This document shows, piece by piece, positions 17,267 through 25,674 of a DNA stretch of 64,000 bases. Source of the DNA: Micromonospora cremea (GTDB taxonomy: Bacteria; Actinomycetota; Actinomycetes; Mycobacteriales; Micromonosporaceae); assembly GCF_900143515.1 (NCBI RefSeq), contig NZ_FSQT01000002.1, positions 4,341,501 to 4,405,500 on the forward strand. Direction: 5' to 3'. The number at the start of each line of letters is the position of its first letter. Within the stretch, counting starts at the first letter, position 1. Both the position numbers and the translations under genes were made by a program. Below the pieces are notes generated by a model, which saw only the letters and a list, made by a program, of their open reading frames with translations, was not told the origin of the DNA and ran no database searches.

Positions 17267-18127
17267 ATGCGTGACGACGGCACCCTCGACGACCCGTACG
17301 CCCCGAGCAGGCCCACTGCCGATATGGAGGATGGCACCTCAGCCGAACGGACAACCGCCGCGAGCCGGCTCCGGGCGTACGCCCGGGACCTGACGGGTCG
17401 ACGCCGGGCGCAGGTGGCGCTCGCCACCGGCGTGATCTGCTGCCTCGGCCTGGCCGCTGTCGCGCAGGTCAGCGACGACAGCGCCGGCGCGGTGGCCCGC
17501 GATCAGCTCGCCGGGAGCTCGGAGCTGATGCAGCGCGCCGAGCAGCAGCGTGCCTCCCGTGGCCTCGACCGGGCCGCCGTCCCGGCCGCACCCGCCGCCA
17601 CCCCGTCCGCCGTCGCGACCCCCGCCGACCCGGACACCACCCGGTCGGCGCGCAAGCCCGCCCCGGCGCGGCCGACGGACCCGGCCCCCGTCGCCGGGCT
17701 CGACGAGGTCCAGATGGAGAACGCCGAGGCGATCGTCCGGACCGGCCGCGAGATGGGGGTGCCCCGCCGCGGCCTGGTGATCGCGGTGGCCACCGCCATG
17801 CAGGAGAGCAACCTGTACAACGTGGCCAGCGGCGTGCTGCCCGAGTCGCAGGACTATCCGCACCAGGGCGTCGGGTGGGACCACGACTCCGTCGGGCTGT
17901 TCCAGCAGCGCTCCAGCAGCGGCTGGGGCCCGGTGGGACGGCTGATGGACCCCGAGTTCGCCACCCGGCAGTTCCTCAGCGCGCTCGAGCAGGTGCCCGG
18001 CTGGCAGCACATGCGGCTCACCGACGCCGCACAGGCGGTGCAGGTCTCCGCGTATCCCGAGCATTACCAGCAGCACGAATGGCGGGCCAACAGGGTCGTC
18101 GACGCCATCGTGCCGTCCGGGCGGTAA
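17267..18127 (+). CDS. membrane-anchored lysozyme-like protein (possible lytic transglycosylase)
   Basis: A 286-residue protein with a cytoplasmic N-terminus, one signal-anchor helix (VALATGVICCLGLAAVAQV), a disordered Pro/Ala linker and a C-terminal lysozyme-like domain. The domain shows ATAMQESNLYN, where E is the expected catalytic acid, then HDSVGLFQQRSSSGWG, which is typical of transglycosylase-fold proteins. It probably acts on peptidoglycan outside the membrane. ATG at 17267 is about 7 bp after a TAGCCT -10-like element, so the mRNA may be leaderless; a TTG lies one codon upstream. Confidence 0.75.
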   Translation: MRDDGTLDDPYAPSRPTADMEDGTSAERTTAASRLRAYARDLTGRRRAQVALATGVICCLGLAAVAQVSDDSAGAVARDQLAGSSELMQRAEQQRASRGLDRAAVPAAPAATPSAVATPADPDTTRSARKPAPARPTDPAPVAGLDEVQMENAEAIVRTGREMGVPRRGLVIAVATAMQESNLYNVASGVLPESQDYPHQGVGWDHDSVGLFQQRSSSGWGPVGRLMDPEFATRQFLSALEQVPGWQHMRLTDAAQAVQVSAYPEHYQQHEWRANRVVDAIVPSGR

Positions 18128-18152
18128 CCTACCGGCCACTATGGACGGTTGG

Positions 18153-18178
18153 GGTTGAGCCTGTCGGGTCCCGGGTAC
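18153..18178 (+). promoter_or_regulatory. SigB/SigF-like promoter (GGTT-N16-GGGTAC)
   Basis: GGTT at 18153-18156, 16 bases, GGGTAC at 18173-18178. GGGTAC occurs twice more at 18188 and 18195. It matches the Streptomyces SigB pattern GNNT-N14-16-GGGTAC/T and lies 55 bp before the small gene at 18234. Confidence 0.5.
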
Positions 18179-18233
18179 ATCCGTTGCGGGTACGGGGTAC
18201 ACATGACAGAGGGATCACCGACAGGAGGACGTT

Positions 18234-18380
18234 ATGTCACTGATGCAGCGGATCAGCATGTTCCTGAGATCACCCAAGGGGCAGCAGTTGGTCGACCGGG
18301 GTCGGCGCGAGCTTGCCAAGCCCGGCAACCAGCAGAAGCTCAAGGGGTTGGCAGCCCGGCTGTCCAACCGCCGCCGCTGA
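18234..18380 (+). CDS. 48-residue basic protein
   Basis: A short gene starting MSLMQRISMFLRSP and ending ARLSNRRR. It is strongly basic with no membrane helix. The ATG at 18234 sits 5 bp after a perfect AGGAGG (18223-18228), the best Shine-Dalgarno in the region, which supports translation. The ending and size resemble small conserved actinobacterial proteins of unknown role. It is 49 bp upstream of the EcsC gene on the same strand and may be co-transcribed. A possible nucleic-acid-binding role is only a guess from its charge. Confidence 0.75.
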   Translation: MSLMQRISMFLRSPKGQQLVDRGRRELAKPGNQQKLKGLAARLSNRRR

Positions 18381-18429
18381 CCGTTCCACCGGCCGTCCCG
18401 CCCGCCGTACCGACCCCTGGGGAGACCCG

Positions 18430-19185
18430 GTGACCGACACCCCGCCCGTCGGCGGCCAGCCCGCTGCGCCCACCCCCCAACCGTCCGCCAACCTGCCGAC
18501 CCCGCCGGTGGACGCCCCCGAGGGTCCACCGGCCCGGCTCTGGGATCGGATGCGCGCGGATCCGCAGTACGCACCGGAGCACCTCGCCCTGGAGGCGGTG
18601 CGCCGGCTCGGGCCGGAGGCCGCCCAGTGGGCCGCCCGGGCCCGGGCCGATCAGCCCGGCGTCTCAGCCGACATCCTGGCCGACCAGGCGACCCGCAAGT
18701 TCCTCAACCTGGCCCGCCTCTCCGGGGCCGTCTCCGGCGCGGCCGGGCTGCCTGGCGCTGTGCTCGACGTGGGTGTGCTGGCCTGGACCCAGGCGCGGAT
18801 GGTGCTGCACATCGCCGCCGCGTACGACGTCAACCCGTTGCACACCGACCGGGCCACCGACCTGCTGGTGCTGCAGCGGGTGCACAAGGTCGCCGAGAGC
18901 GCCCGGCTGGCGCTCGGGGTGGCCGCCGGCCGGGAACGCGCCGACGCGCTCTTCGGCCTGGGCGGCCAGCGTCCACTCGGCCACGTCATGCTGCGGCTCG
19001 GCGTGCGGCTGGCCCAGATGGCCGGCGTCCGGGCGGCCAAGCGGATGGTGGCCAAGATCGTGCCCGGCGCGGCGATCGTGCTCGGCACCTGGGCCAACTC
19101 GTCGGCCACCAAGGATCTGGCGGAGCGCTCCCGCGCCCTCTATCGTCCGCGCGGCAGCACCGTGCCGGAGCCCCGCCACCCCTGA
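18430..19185 (+). CDS. EcsC family protein
   Basis: A 251-residue EcsC-family protein. The first 40 residues are Pro-rich and disordered. The core contains a Gly/Ala-rich hydrophobic helix (GAVSGAAGLPGAVLDVGVLA) and a second at IVPGAAIVLGTWANSSATK, both typical of the family, which is membrane-associated in Bacillus. GTG at 18430 follows GGGGAG; an upstream in-frame ATG at 18313 lies inside the small gene. Its molecular role is not known. Confidence 0.85.
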   Translation: MTDTPPVGGQPAAPTPQPSANLPTPPVDAPEGPPARLWDRMRADPQYAPEHLALEAVRRLGPEAAQWAARARADQPGVSADILADQATRKFLNLARLSGAVSGAAGLPGAVLDVGVLAWTQARMVLHIAAAYDVNPLHTDRATDLLVLQRVHKVAESARLALGVAAGRERADALFGLGGQRPLGHVMLRLGVRLAQMAGVRAAKRMVAKIVPGAAIVLGTWANSSATKDLAERSRALYRPRGSTVPEPRHP

Positions 19186-19216
19186 CCCGTGGCCGCACGC
19201 GGGGGCGTGGGGCCGG

Positions 19217-20068
19217 TCAGTCGGCCAGGCCCGAGGCGCGCCAGGTCACCTCGGCAAGCCGGCCCTGCCCCTCGGCGTCGGGGTGGAACCAGTCGAGCGG
19301 GTTCAGCAGGTCCAGGGTGAACCGGACCTTGTGCACCGCGCCGCCGTCGTGCCGGCAACGCGAGCCGTAGGCCCGGCAGGCGGCCACCAACTGGGCGTTG
19401 TACGCGTCGATCCGCTCCCGGACGGCGGCCCGGCGGGCCCGGTCGGCGGGCGCCGTCGAGGTCGCCTCAGCCAGCAGGGCCGGGCAGACGCCCCGCCGCC
19501 AGGCGCGCACCGCCCGCGAGTCGCCGTGCCCGACCTCCCAGAGCCGGTACAGGTCGGGAATGCTCACCACCAGCACCCGGGCCTTCGGCCGGCCCGTCCG
19601 CACGACCCGCAGGCCCCGGTCGACGTCGGCCCGGAACTGCGCCACCGGCGTCATCGCGTCCACGCCGCCCCGGCAGACGTCGTTGGCACCGATCAGCACG
19701 GTGACGTAGTCGGCGCGGTCGCGTACCGCAGCCTTCGCCTGGCCCTCGAGGGCGTCGGCGCGGGCACCCGGCCGGGCGTGGTTGTACGCCCGGTCGCGGA
19801 TCGCGGAGTCCTGGTCGAGCAGCCGCCGGTAGAGGCTGCGCACCCGCAGGCCGTCCCCTGTCGACCAGGAGTTGCGCTCGCAGGAGGTGAGCACCAGGCA
19901 GGAGGCGAAGCCGGTGCTGATCGAGTCGCCGAGCGCGGCGATGCTGCCCGGGCCGCCGGGCTGCGGAGTGCTCTTGGTGGGGCGGGGTGTCGCGGAGGTG
20001 CCGCCCTCGCAGGCCAGCGCGACCAGCGCCGCGAGACAGGCCAGCGCGGCGACCCAGCGCCGAGGCAT
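19217..20068 (-). CDS. SGNH/GDSL-family secreted lipoprotein hydrolase
   Basis: A 283-residue esterase/lipase-like enzyme. The signal peptide ends in a lipobox LVALAC (C20), so it is probably a surface lipoprotein. The SGNH blocks are present: GDSISTG (Ser), IGANDVC (Asn) and DWFHPD (catalytic Asp-His). Six cysteines in the mature part suggest disulphides, as in actinobacterial SGNH esterases. It is convergent with the EcsC gene. The natural substrate is unknown. Confidence 0.9.
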   Translation of the reverse strand: MPRRWVAALACLAALVALACEGGTSATPRPTKSTPQPGGPGSIAALGDSISTGFASCLVLTSCERNSWSTGDGLRVRSLYRRLLDQDSAIRDRAYNHARPGARADALEGQAKAAVRDRADYVTVLIGANDVCRGGVDAMTPVAQFRADVDRGLRVVRTGRPKARVLVVSIPDLYRLWEVGHGDSRAVRAWRRGVCPALLAEATSTAPADRARRAAVRERIDAYNAQLVAACRAYGSRCRHDGGAVHKVRFTLDLLNPLDWFHPDAEGQGRLAEVTWRASGLAD

Positions 20069-20187
20069 GACACCCCCCGTCTCCGCAGCACAGAGCGACA
20101 GCGCGGTAACTCTATGCGTGGGGATCGGTCGGTCGCGAAGTTGCTGTCGGGTATGCGGCAGAGTGTCGGTGTGGCCGCCGTGACGTG

Positions 20188-20787
20188 CTATGAGCGCTGG
20201 CTACGCCAGGGGGCCGGGTGGCCGTGCAGCCACCAGTGCAACGCCCGGGTTATCCGGGGCAGCACCAAATAGGTCATCAGCGGGGTCAGGCAGAGCGTCA
20301 TCAGCAGCACCCGGGCCGCCAGCGGCACGTGGGCGAGGAACCGGCTGGTCAGCAGAGTGGCGGTGAGACTCAGCGGGAAGAAAGCCAGCCAGATCGTCAC
20401 CGCCTGCTTCCACCGCGCCGGTGACGCCGGCGGGATCGGCTCGACCGGGTCGACCCAGTGCTCCAGCGGCGGGTCGAACCAGCCCTCGATCCCGGTGCGC
20501 CTCTCGACCCGGGTGTGCTCGACGATGCCCTGTGCCGAGCTGAGCCACCAGTGCCGCTGCGGCGACTCCTCCCACCGGTGCAGCGTCTCCGCGTCCGCGA
20601 AGCGGTAGAGCATGTGCCACTCCGGCGAGCCCGGACCGCTCTGCACCCAGCCCGCACCGAGGAATCCGGGGAACGCCTCGGCCAGCGCCGTGCCGGCCCG
20701 CATCCAGGCCACCATCTCGCTGGCCCGGGCCGGGTCGGCGCGCCGGGCGATGGCGACGGTCACCGGCACGATCTGGGTCATGGACAT
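20188..20787 (-). CDS. antibiotic-biosynthesis-monooxygenase (ABM) domain fused to two membrane helices
   Basis: A 199-residue protein. Residues 1-105 form an ABM-type dimeric alpha-beta domain (FPGFLGAGWVQS, WHMLYRFADAETLHRWEESPQ). From about residue 125 there are two transmembrane helices (AVTIWLAFFPLSLTATLL and VLLMTLCLTPLMTYLVLP) and a short basic tail. This fused form is known in bacteria with no assigned reaction. It lacks the MhuD haem-binding histidine pattern. ATG at 20785-20787; the ATG two codons later is equally possible. Confidence 0.82.
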   Translation of the reverse strand: MSMTQIVPVTVAIARRADPARASEMVAWMRAGTALAEAFPGFLGAGWVQSGPGSPEWHMLYRFADAETLHRWEESPQRHWWLSSAQGIVEHTRVERRTGIEGWFDPPLEHWVDPVEPIPPASPARWKQAVTIWLAFFPLSLTATLLTSRFLAHVPLAARVLLMTLCLTPLMTYLVLPRITRALHWWLHGHPAPWRSQRS

Positions 20788-20913
20788 CCGTCCATCCTGC
20801 GGTCGGCGGGCCTGTGGGGCGAACGGATGTAACCGAGCACACCGGCGCCCCGGTCCTGCCCGGTCGCCCTGGCGACCGACGGACGCTGTCGGGGCCGGTG
20901 GTCTGGTCGGGCC

Positions 20914-20988
20914 ATGGACGACAGCGAGATCCTTGTGCTCGGGGCGACCGGCACGACAGGGCGGCGGGTCGCCGACGGCTCCGGGCCC
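20914..20988 (+). pseudogene. remnant of an NmrA/SDR-type NAD(P)-binding domain
   Basis: An ATG at 20914 opens a frame reading ILVLGATGTTGRRVADGSG, which is the dinucleotide-binding beta-alpha-beta start (GxxGxxG) of atypical short-chain dehydrogenases of the NmrA group. The similarity stops after about 25 codons and the frame runs on, without conserved sequence, into the DUF6343 gene. I read this as what is left after deletion of the rest of the gene. Confidence 0.6.
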
Positions 20989-21010
20989 ACTGACCAGGAT
21001 GCGCCGGGCC

Positions 21011-21035
21011 GGTTAACGCTGGCGATCTGGGGTAG
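21011..21035 (+). promoter_or_regulatory. possible SigB/SigF-like promoter (GGTT-N15-GGGTAG)
   Basis: GGTT at 21011-21014, 15 bases, GGGTAG at 21030-21035, just upstream of the DUF6343 start. The last base of the -10 differs from the Streptomyces SigB pattern, so this is a weak candidate. Confidence 0.3.
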
Positions 21036-21045
21036 GTCGGGAGGT

Positions 21046-21309
21046 ATGACGAGATCGCAGCCCCGGCGTGCCCGTGGCACGGTCGGGCACGCGTACAGCG
21101 CGCTGAACCTCCGGCTCATCCTCGCCGGCTTCGGGCTGGTGATCATGGTGCTCTTCGCGGTCCTGGCGTTCTGGGCCGACCTCGCCTGGCTCGGCGTCCT
21201 CTGCGCGATCTTCGCCGTGGTCGCCGTGGTCGACCTGGTCGTGATCCAGCGCCGCCGCGCCGCCCGCCGCCGCGAGGAGCCGGGCGTCCGGCACTCACTG
21301 TTCGAGTGA
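21046..21309 (+). CDS. DUF6343 family small membrane protein
   Basis: An 87-residue protein with a basic N-terminus (TRSQPRRARGTVGHAYSALN), two transmembrane helices and a basic cytoplasmic tail (RRRAARRREE). The pattern fits DUF6343, which is of unknown function. ATG at 21046 follows GGGAGGT, and this start excludes the in-frame SDR remnant upstream. It is 12 bp before the aldehyde dehydrogenase gene on the same strand, so the two are probably co-transcribed. Confidence 0.8.
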   Translation: MTRSQPRRARGTVGHAYSALNLRLILAGFGLVIMVLFAVLAFWADLAWLGVLCAIFAVVAVVDLVVIQRRRAARRREEPGVRHSLFE

Positions 21310-21321
21310 CAGGAGGACGAG

Positions 21322-22734
21322 ATGTCCATCGCCACCACCAACCCCGCCACCGAACAGGTGCTCAAGACCTTCGAGGCGATGTCCACCGAGCAGATCGACG
21401 CCGCCATCGAACGCGCGGACCTCGCGTACCACCAGCTGCGCGAGACCACCGTCGACCAGCGCGCCCAGTGGATGAACACCGTGGCCGACCTGCTGGAGGA
21501 GGACCGGGACGAGATCGCCCGGATCATGACCCAGGAGATGGGCAAGACGTACGTCGCCGCGCAGGCCGAGGTGACCAAGTGCGCCTCGGCCTGCCGGTTC
21601 TACGCCGACCGGGCGCCGTCGTTCCTCGCCGACCAGCCGGCGGACGCGAGCGCGGTCAAGGCGACCCGGGCGTTCATCCGCTACCAGCCGATCGGCGTGG
21701 TGCTCGCGGTGATGCCGTGGAACTTTCCGCTGTGGCAGGTGCTGCGCTTCGCCGCACCGGCGCTGATGGCGGGCAACACCGGCCTGCTCAAGCATGCCTC
21801 GAACGTGCCGCAGACCGCGCTGCTGCTGGAGGACGTGTTCCGCCGGGCCGGCTTCCCGGAGGGGGCGTTCACCACCGTGCTGGTCGGCTCGGAGGCCGTC
21901 GACCGGATCCTCAGCGACCCCCGGGTGCGCGCCGCCACGCTCACCGGCAGCGAGCCCGCCGGCCGCTCCATCGCCCAGATCGCCGGCCGGGAGCTGAAGA
22001 AGACCGTGCTCGAGCTGGGCGGCAGTGACCCGTTCGTGGTGATGCCCTCGGCCGACGTGGACCGGGCCGCCGAGGTGGCCACCACCGCCCGCTGCCAGAA
22101 CAACGGCCAGTCCTGCATCGCCGCCAAGCGGTTCATCGTGCACACCGACGTCTTCGACGCCTTCGCCGAGAAGTTCGCCGCGAACATGGCCGCGCTGCGG
22201 GTCGGCGACCCGATGGACCCGGGCACCGACGTGGGGCCGTTGGCCAGCCAGCGCGGTCGCGACGAGGTGCACGCCCAGGTACGCGACGCGGTGGACAACG
22301 GCGCGACCGTGCTCTGCGGCGGCGAGCTGCCAACCGGTGACGGCTGGTACTACCCGCCGACCGTGGTCACCGACCTCACCCCGGAGATGCGGATGTGGCG
22401 CGAGGAGGTCTTCGGCCCAGTCGCCGGGCTGTACCGGGTGTCGTCGTACGAGGAGGCGATCGAGGTGGCCAACGGGACCTCGTTCGGGCTCGGCTCGAAC
22501 GCCTGGACCCGGGACGAGGCCGAGCAGGAGCGCTTCGCCGTCGACCTGGACGCCGGAAACGTCTTCATCAACGGCATGACCACCTCGTTCCCCGAGCTGC
22601 CGTTCGGTGGCGTGAAGAACTCCGGCTACGGCCGGGAGCTGTCCGAGCTGGGCATGCGGGAGTTCTGCAACACCAAAACGGTCTGGGTGGGGGAGGGCGT
22701 CGCCTCGGCTGGCGCCGGCGCGCACGCCGAGTAG
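21322..22734 (+). CDS. succinate-semialdehyde dehydrogenase-like aldehyde dehydrogenase
   Basis: A 470-residue aldehyde dehydrogenase, most like the GabD/SSADH group, which turns succinic semialdehyde into succinate with NAD(P)+. Visible are MPWNFPLWQVLR (cofactor pocket), the catalytic Glu in LELGGSDPF, the nucleophile Cys in NNGQSCIAAKRF, and EEVFGPVAGLY. It starts at ATG 21322 after AGGAGGACGAG. A hairpin repeat follows the stop. The exact aldehyde is not certain from sequence. Confidence 0.9.
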   Translation: MSIATTNPATEQVLKTFEAMSTEQIDAAIERADLAYHQLRETTVDQRAQWMNTVADLLEEDRDEIARIMTQEMGKTYVAAQAEVTKCASACRFYADRAPSFLADQPADASAVKATRAFIRYQPIGVVLAVMPWNFPLWQVLRFAAPALMAGNTGLLKHASNVPQTALLLEDVFRRAGFPEGAFTTVLVGSEAVDRILSDPRVRAATLTGSEPAGRSIAQIAGRELKKTVLELGGSDPFVVMPSADVDRAAEVATTARCQNNGQSCIAAKRFIVHTDVFDAFAEKFAANMAALRVGDPMDPGTDVGPLASQRGRDEVHAQVRDAVDNGATVLCGGELPTGDGWYYPPTVVTDLTPEMRMWREEVFGPVAGLYRVSSYEEAIEVANGTSFGLGSNAWTRDEAEQERFAVDLDAGNVFINGMTTSFPELPFGGVKNSGYGRELSELGMREFCNTKTVWVGEGVASAGAGAHAE

Positions 22735-22754
22735 CGGGCGCCGTGGTTGTCAAT

Positions 22755-22795
22755 AAGGGCCCCCTGTACAACGCGAGGCGTTGACAGGGGCCCTT
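22755..22795. terminator. terminator-like hairpin repeat
   Basis: AAGGGCCCCCTGT (22755-22767) pairs with ACAGGGGCCCTT (22784-22795), with one extra C bulged on the left arm, followed by CCTTTG. It lies 21 bp after the dehydrogenase stop and is likely its terminator. The AAGGGCCCC form looks like a dispersed hairpin rather than a one-off. Confidence 0.65.
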
Positions 22796-22841
22796 CCTTT
22801 GCACGCATCAGCGGGTGGTGTTGTGGGTAGGAAGTGCGCCC

Positions 22842-23807
22842 ATGACGGTGTTCGGATTTCACGCGTCCCATGAGCAGATCCATCCTCGCGCCCTGCTGGA
22901 GGCGGTGCTGCACGCCGAGCGGGCCGGCTTCGACGCCGCCATGTGCTCCGACCACTTCTCCCCGTGGAGCGCCCGGCAGGGCGAATCCGGCTTCGCCTGG
23001 TCCTGGCTGGGGGCCGCGTTGCAGGCCACCGGCATGTCGTTCGGCGTGGTCAACGCCCCCGGCCAGCGCTACCACCCGGCGATCATCGCGCAGGCGATCG
23101 GCACCCTCGGCGCGATGTACCCGGCCCGGTTCTGGGCCGCGCTGGGCACCGGTGAGGCCAGCAACGAGCACATCACCGGCGACCCATGGCCGCGCAAGGA
23201 CGTGCGCGCGGCCCGGCTGCGCGAGTGCGTGGACGTGATCCGGGCGCTGCTGGCCGGCGAGGAGGTCAGCCACGACGGCCTGGTCCGGGTGGACCGGGCC
23301 CGGCTATGGACCCGGCCCGAGCAGCCACCGGCGCTGGTGGGCGCGGCGGTCAGCGTGGCCACCGCTCGCTGGTGCGCCGAGTGGGCGGACGGGCTGATCA
23401 CCGTGAACGCGCCGGCGGCGCACCTGCGCGAGATGATCGACGCGTACCGGGACGCCGGCGGGCGCGGGCCGCTGCACCTGCAGGTGCACGTCAGCTGGGC
23501 ACCGGAGCAGGCGCAGGCCGAGGCGCTCGCGTACGACCAGTGGCGCAGCAACGTCTTCGCCCCGCCGGTCTGCTGGGACCTGGAGACCGTCGAGCACTTC
23601 GACGCGGTCTCGGCCGACGTGTCGCCGGAACGGGTCGCGCAGGTCGTGAACGTCTCGGCCGACCTGGGCCGGCACGTCGGCTGGCTGGAGGAGTACGTGG
23701 AGCTCGGGTTCGACCAGATCGCCCTGCACCACGTCGGGCAGGAGCAGCGCGGGTTCGTCGACGCGTTCGGCGCCGAGGTGCTGCCGAAGCTGCGCCCGGG
23801 CGGCTGA
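22842..23807 (+). CDS. LLM-class flavin-dependent oxidoreductase
   Basis: A 321-residue bacterial-luciferase-like monooxygenase. It begins MTVFGFHASHEQIHPRALLE and continues with AAMCSDHFSPWSARQGESGF, hallmarks of the group named in family databases as probable non-F420 flavinoid oxidoreductases (TIGR03885). The TIM-barrel ending DLGRHVGWLEEYVELGFDQI is normal. ATG at 22842 follows an AGGAAG site; a GTG at 22815 is in frame but less likely. Cofactor (FMN or F420) and substrate are unproven. Confidence 0.88.
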   Translation: MTVFGFHASHEQIHPRALLEAVLHAERAGFDAAMCSDHFSPWSARQGESGFAWSWLGAALQATGMSFGVVNAPGQRYHPAIIAQAIGTLGAMYPARFWAALGTGEASNEHITGDPWPRKDVRAARLRECVDVIRALLAGEEVSHDGLVRVDRARLWTRPEQPPALVGAAVSVATARWCAEWADGLITVNAPAAHLREMIDAYRDAGGRGPLHLQVHVSWAPEQAQAEALAYDQWRSNVFAPPVCWDLETVEHFDAVSADVSPERVAQVVNVSADLGRHVGWLEEYVELGFDQIALHHVGQEQRGFVDAFGAEVLPKLRPGG

Positions 23808-23845
23808 GCCAGGTCCACTACGCGGGACCCCTAGGCTCCTATCCC

Positions 23846-25420
23846 ATGGAAAGCCTGTTTCCGGTCGTCGTCTTCCTGGCGATCGCCACCCTGGGCGCGG
23901 CGCTGGCCCGCCGGCTCGGCCTGCTGGCGCCGATCCTGCTGGTCGTACTCGGTCTGGCGCTCTCCTTCGTGCCGGGCTTCCCGCAGGTCCACCTCGACCC
24001 GGAGCTGGTGCTGGTCGGCATCCTCCCGCCGCTGCTCTACGTCGCCGCGCTGGAGACCTCGGTGCCGGCGTTCAAGAACAACATCCGGCCGATCCTGCTG
24101 CTCGCCGTCGGCCTGGTGCTGTTCACCGCGTTCGTGGTCGGCCTGGTGCTGCACCTGCTGCTGCCGCAGGTGCCGTTCGCGATCTGCCTGGCCCTCGGCG
24201 CGGTGGTCGCGCCGCCGGACGCGGTGGCCGCCACCGCGGTCGCCCGGCGGGTCGGGCTTCCCCGCCGGGTGGTCACGATCCTGGAGGGCGAGAGCCTGAT
24301 CAACGACGCGACGGCGCTGGTGCTGCTGCGGGTCGCGACGCTGGCCGTCGCCGGCTCGGCGGTCGGCACCGCCGACGTCGCCATCGAGGTGCTGCGGTCC
24401 GCCGGCGGCGGAATCCTGATCGGTGCGCTCGGCGCGCTGGTCTTCGGCTTCCTGCACCGGCGGATCAACGATCCGCTGCTGGACAACGCGCTGTCGTTGA
24501 TCATCCCGTTCGCGGTGGTGTTCGCCGCCGAGGAGGCGCACGCCTCCGGCGTCGTCGCGGTGGTGGTCACCGGGCTGGTGCTCGGTCACAAGCTGCCCCG
24601 GCTGCTCTCGGCCGCCTCCCGGTTGCAAGTCGGCGCGTTCTGGCGGCTGGCCCGCTTCCTGCTGGAAGGACTGGTCTTCCTGCTGGTCGGGCTCCAGCTG
24701 CCAGAGGTGCTGCGGGACCTCGACGAGCCGCTCGGCTCGCTCACCACCATCACGCTCGCCGTGCTCGCCACGGTCTTCCTCACCCGGTTCGTCTGGGTCT
24801 TCCCCGCCACCTACCTGGCCCGGCTGGTCCCCCGGATCCGCCGCCGGGACGCGGCCCCGTCGGCGAAGTTCCCCATCGTCATCGGCTGGGCCGGGATGCG
24901 TGGCGTGGTGACCCTGGCCGCCGCGCTGGCCCTGCCGCTAACCCTGGCCGACGACGCGCCGTACCCGAGGGCGCTGTTCATCTGGCTGGCCTTCGCGGTG
25001 ATCGTGGTCACCCTGGTCGGCCAGGGGGCCACGCTGCCGATCGTCGCCCGCCGGCTGAAGCTGCCGCAGGACGACCCGGTGCAGGACGCGTTGTCGGCCG
25101 CCGGGGTGCAGCAGCAGGCCAGCCGGGCCGCCCGGGACCGCCTGGACGAGCTGGCCGAAGACGCCCCGGCGGCGGTGGTGGACCGGCTGCGCCGGCTGTT
25201 GGAGGACCGCACCAACCTGGCCTGGGAACGGCTCGGCGGCACCGAGCGGGAAACCCCGTCCCAGGCGTACGGTCGACTGCGACAAGAAATGATCGACGCC
25301 GAGCGGACCGTCTTCCGGGATGCCCGGGACGCCGGTCGGATCCCGGAGGAGGTGCTGGTGCGGGCCTATCGTGACCTGGACCTGGAGGAGTCGTTGCTGC
25401 GGCAGGAGGTTGAGAAGTGA
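23846..25420 (+). CDS. Na+/H+ antiporter (CPA1/NhaP type)
   Basis: A 524-residue membrane antiporter. About twelve transmembrane helices are followed by a cytoplasmic tail of about 110 residues with coiled-coil character (RAARDRLDELAEDAPAAVVD). Motifs of the CPA1 family are visible: GAVVAPPDAVAATAVARR, EGESLINDATALVL (the ion-binding Asp), and GWAGMRGVVTLAAALALP. It exchanges Na+ or K+ for protons. ATG at 23846. Its stop overlaps the next start (GTGA), so it is coupled to the UBP zinc-finger gene. Confidence 0.94.
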   Translation: MESLFPVVVFLAIATLGAALARRLGLLAPILLVVLGLALSFVPGFPQVHLDPELVLVGILPPLLYVAALETSVPAFKNNIRPILLLAVGLVLFTAFVVGLVLHLLLPQVPFAICLALGAVVAPPDAVAATAVARRVGLPRRVVTILEGESLINDATALVLLRVATLAVAGSAVGTADVAIEVLRSAGGGILIGALGALVFGFLHRRINDPLLDNALSLIIPFAVVFAAEEAHASGVVAVVVTGLVLGHKLPRLLSAASRLQVGAFWRLARFLLEGLVFLLVGLQLPEVLRDLDEPLGSLTTITLAVLATVFLTRFVWVFPATYLARLVPRIRRRDAAPSAKFPIVIGWAGMRGVVTLAAALALPLTLADDAPYPRALFIWLAFAVIVVTLVGQGATLPIVARRLKLPQDDPVQDALSAAGVQQQASRAARDRLDELAEDAPAAVVDRLRRLLEDRTNLAWERLGGTERETPSQAYGRLRQEMIDAERTVFRDARDAGRIPEEVLVRAYRDLDLEESLLRQEVEK

Positions 25421-25674
25421 GCTGTCAGCACCTGACCGAGGCCGGTGTCGTGGAGGTGGGCAGCACCGAGGAGTGCCCGGACTGCGTCGCCATCGGCGAC
25501 GCCAACTGGGTGCACCTGCGGGTTTGTCTGACCTGCGGGCACGTCGGCTGCTGCGACTCGTCGCCGAACCAGCACGCGACGAAGCACTTCGAGTCCAGCG
25601 GCCACCCGGTGATCCGCTCGGCGCAGCCCGGCGAGGCGTGGCGCTGGTGCTACGTGGACGAGGAGATCGGCTGA
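25417..25674 (+). CDS. UBP-type zinc-finger protein
   Basis: An 85-residue ZnF-UBP domain. The zinc ligands are visible: C and H in CQHLTEA, CPDC, CLTCGHVGCCDSS and the HATKHFESSGHPV histidines. In eukaryotes this fold binds the free C-terminus of ubiquitin; in actinobacteria the small stand-alone form has no proven partner. GTG at 25417 overlaps the antiporter stop, a common pairing. The 3' end overlaps the convergent MFS gene by 25 bp. Confidence 0.9.
   Translation: MSCQHLTEAGVVEVGSTEECPDCVAIGDANWVHLRVCLTCGHVGCCDSSPNQHATKHFESSGHPVIRSAQPGEAWRWCYVDEEIG

Noticed and set aside
20914..21045. A functional NAD(P)-binding protein
   Set aside because: Only the first beta-alpha-beta element is present; no catalytic part or second half of the fold.
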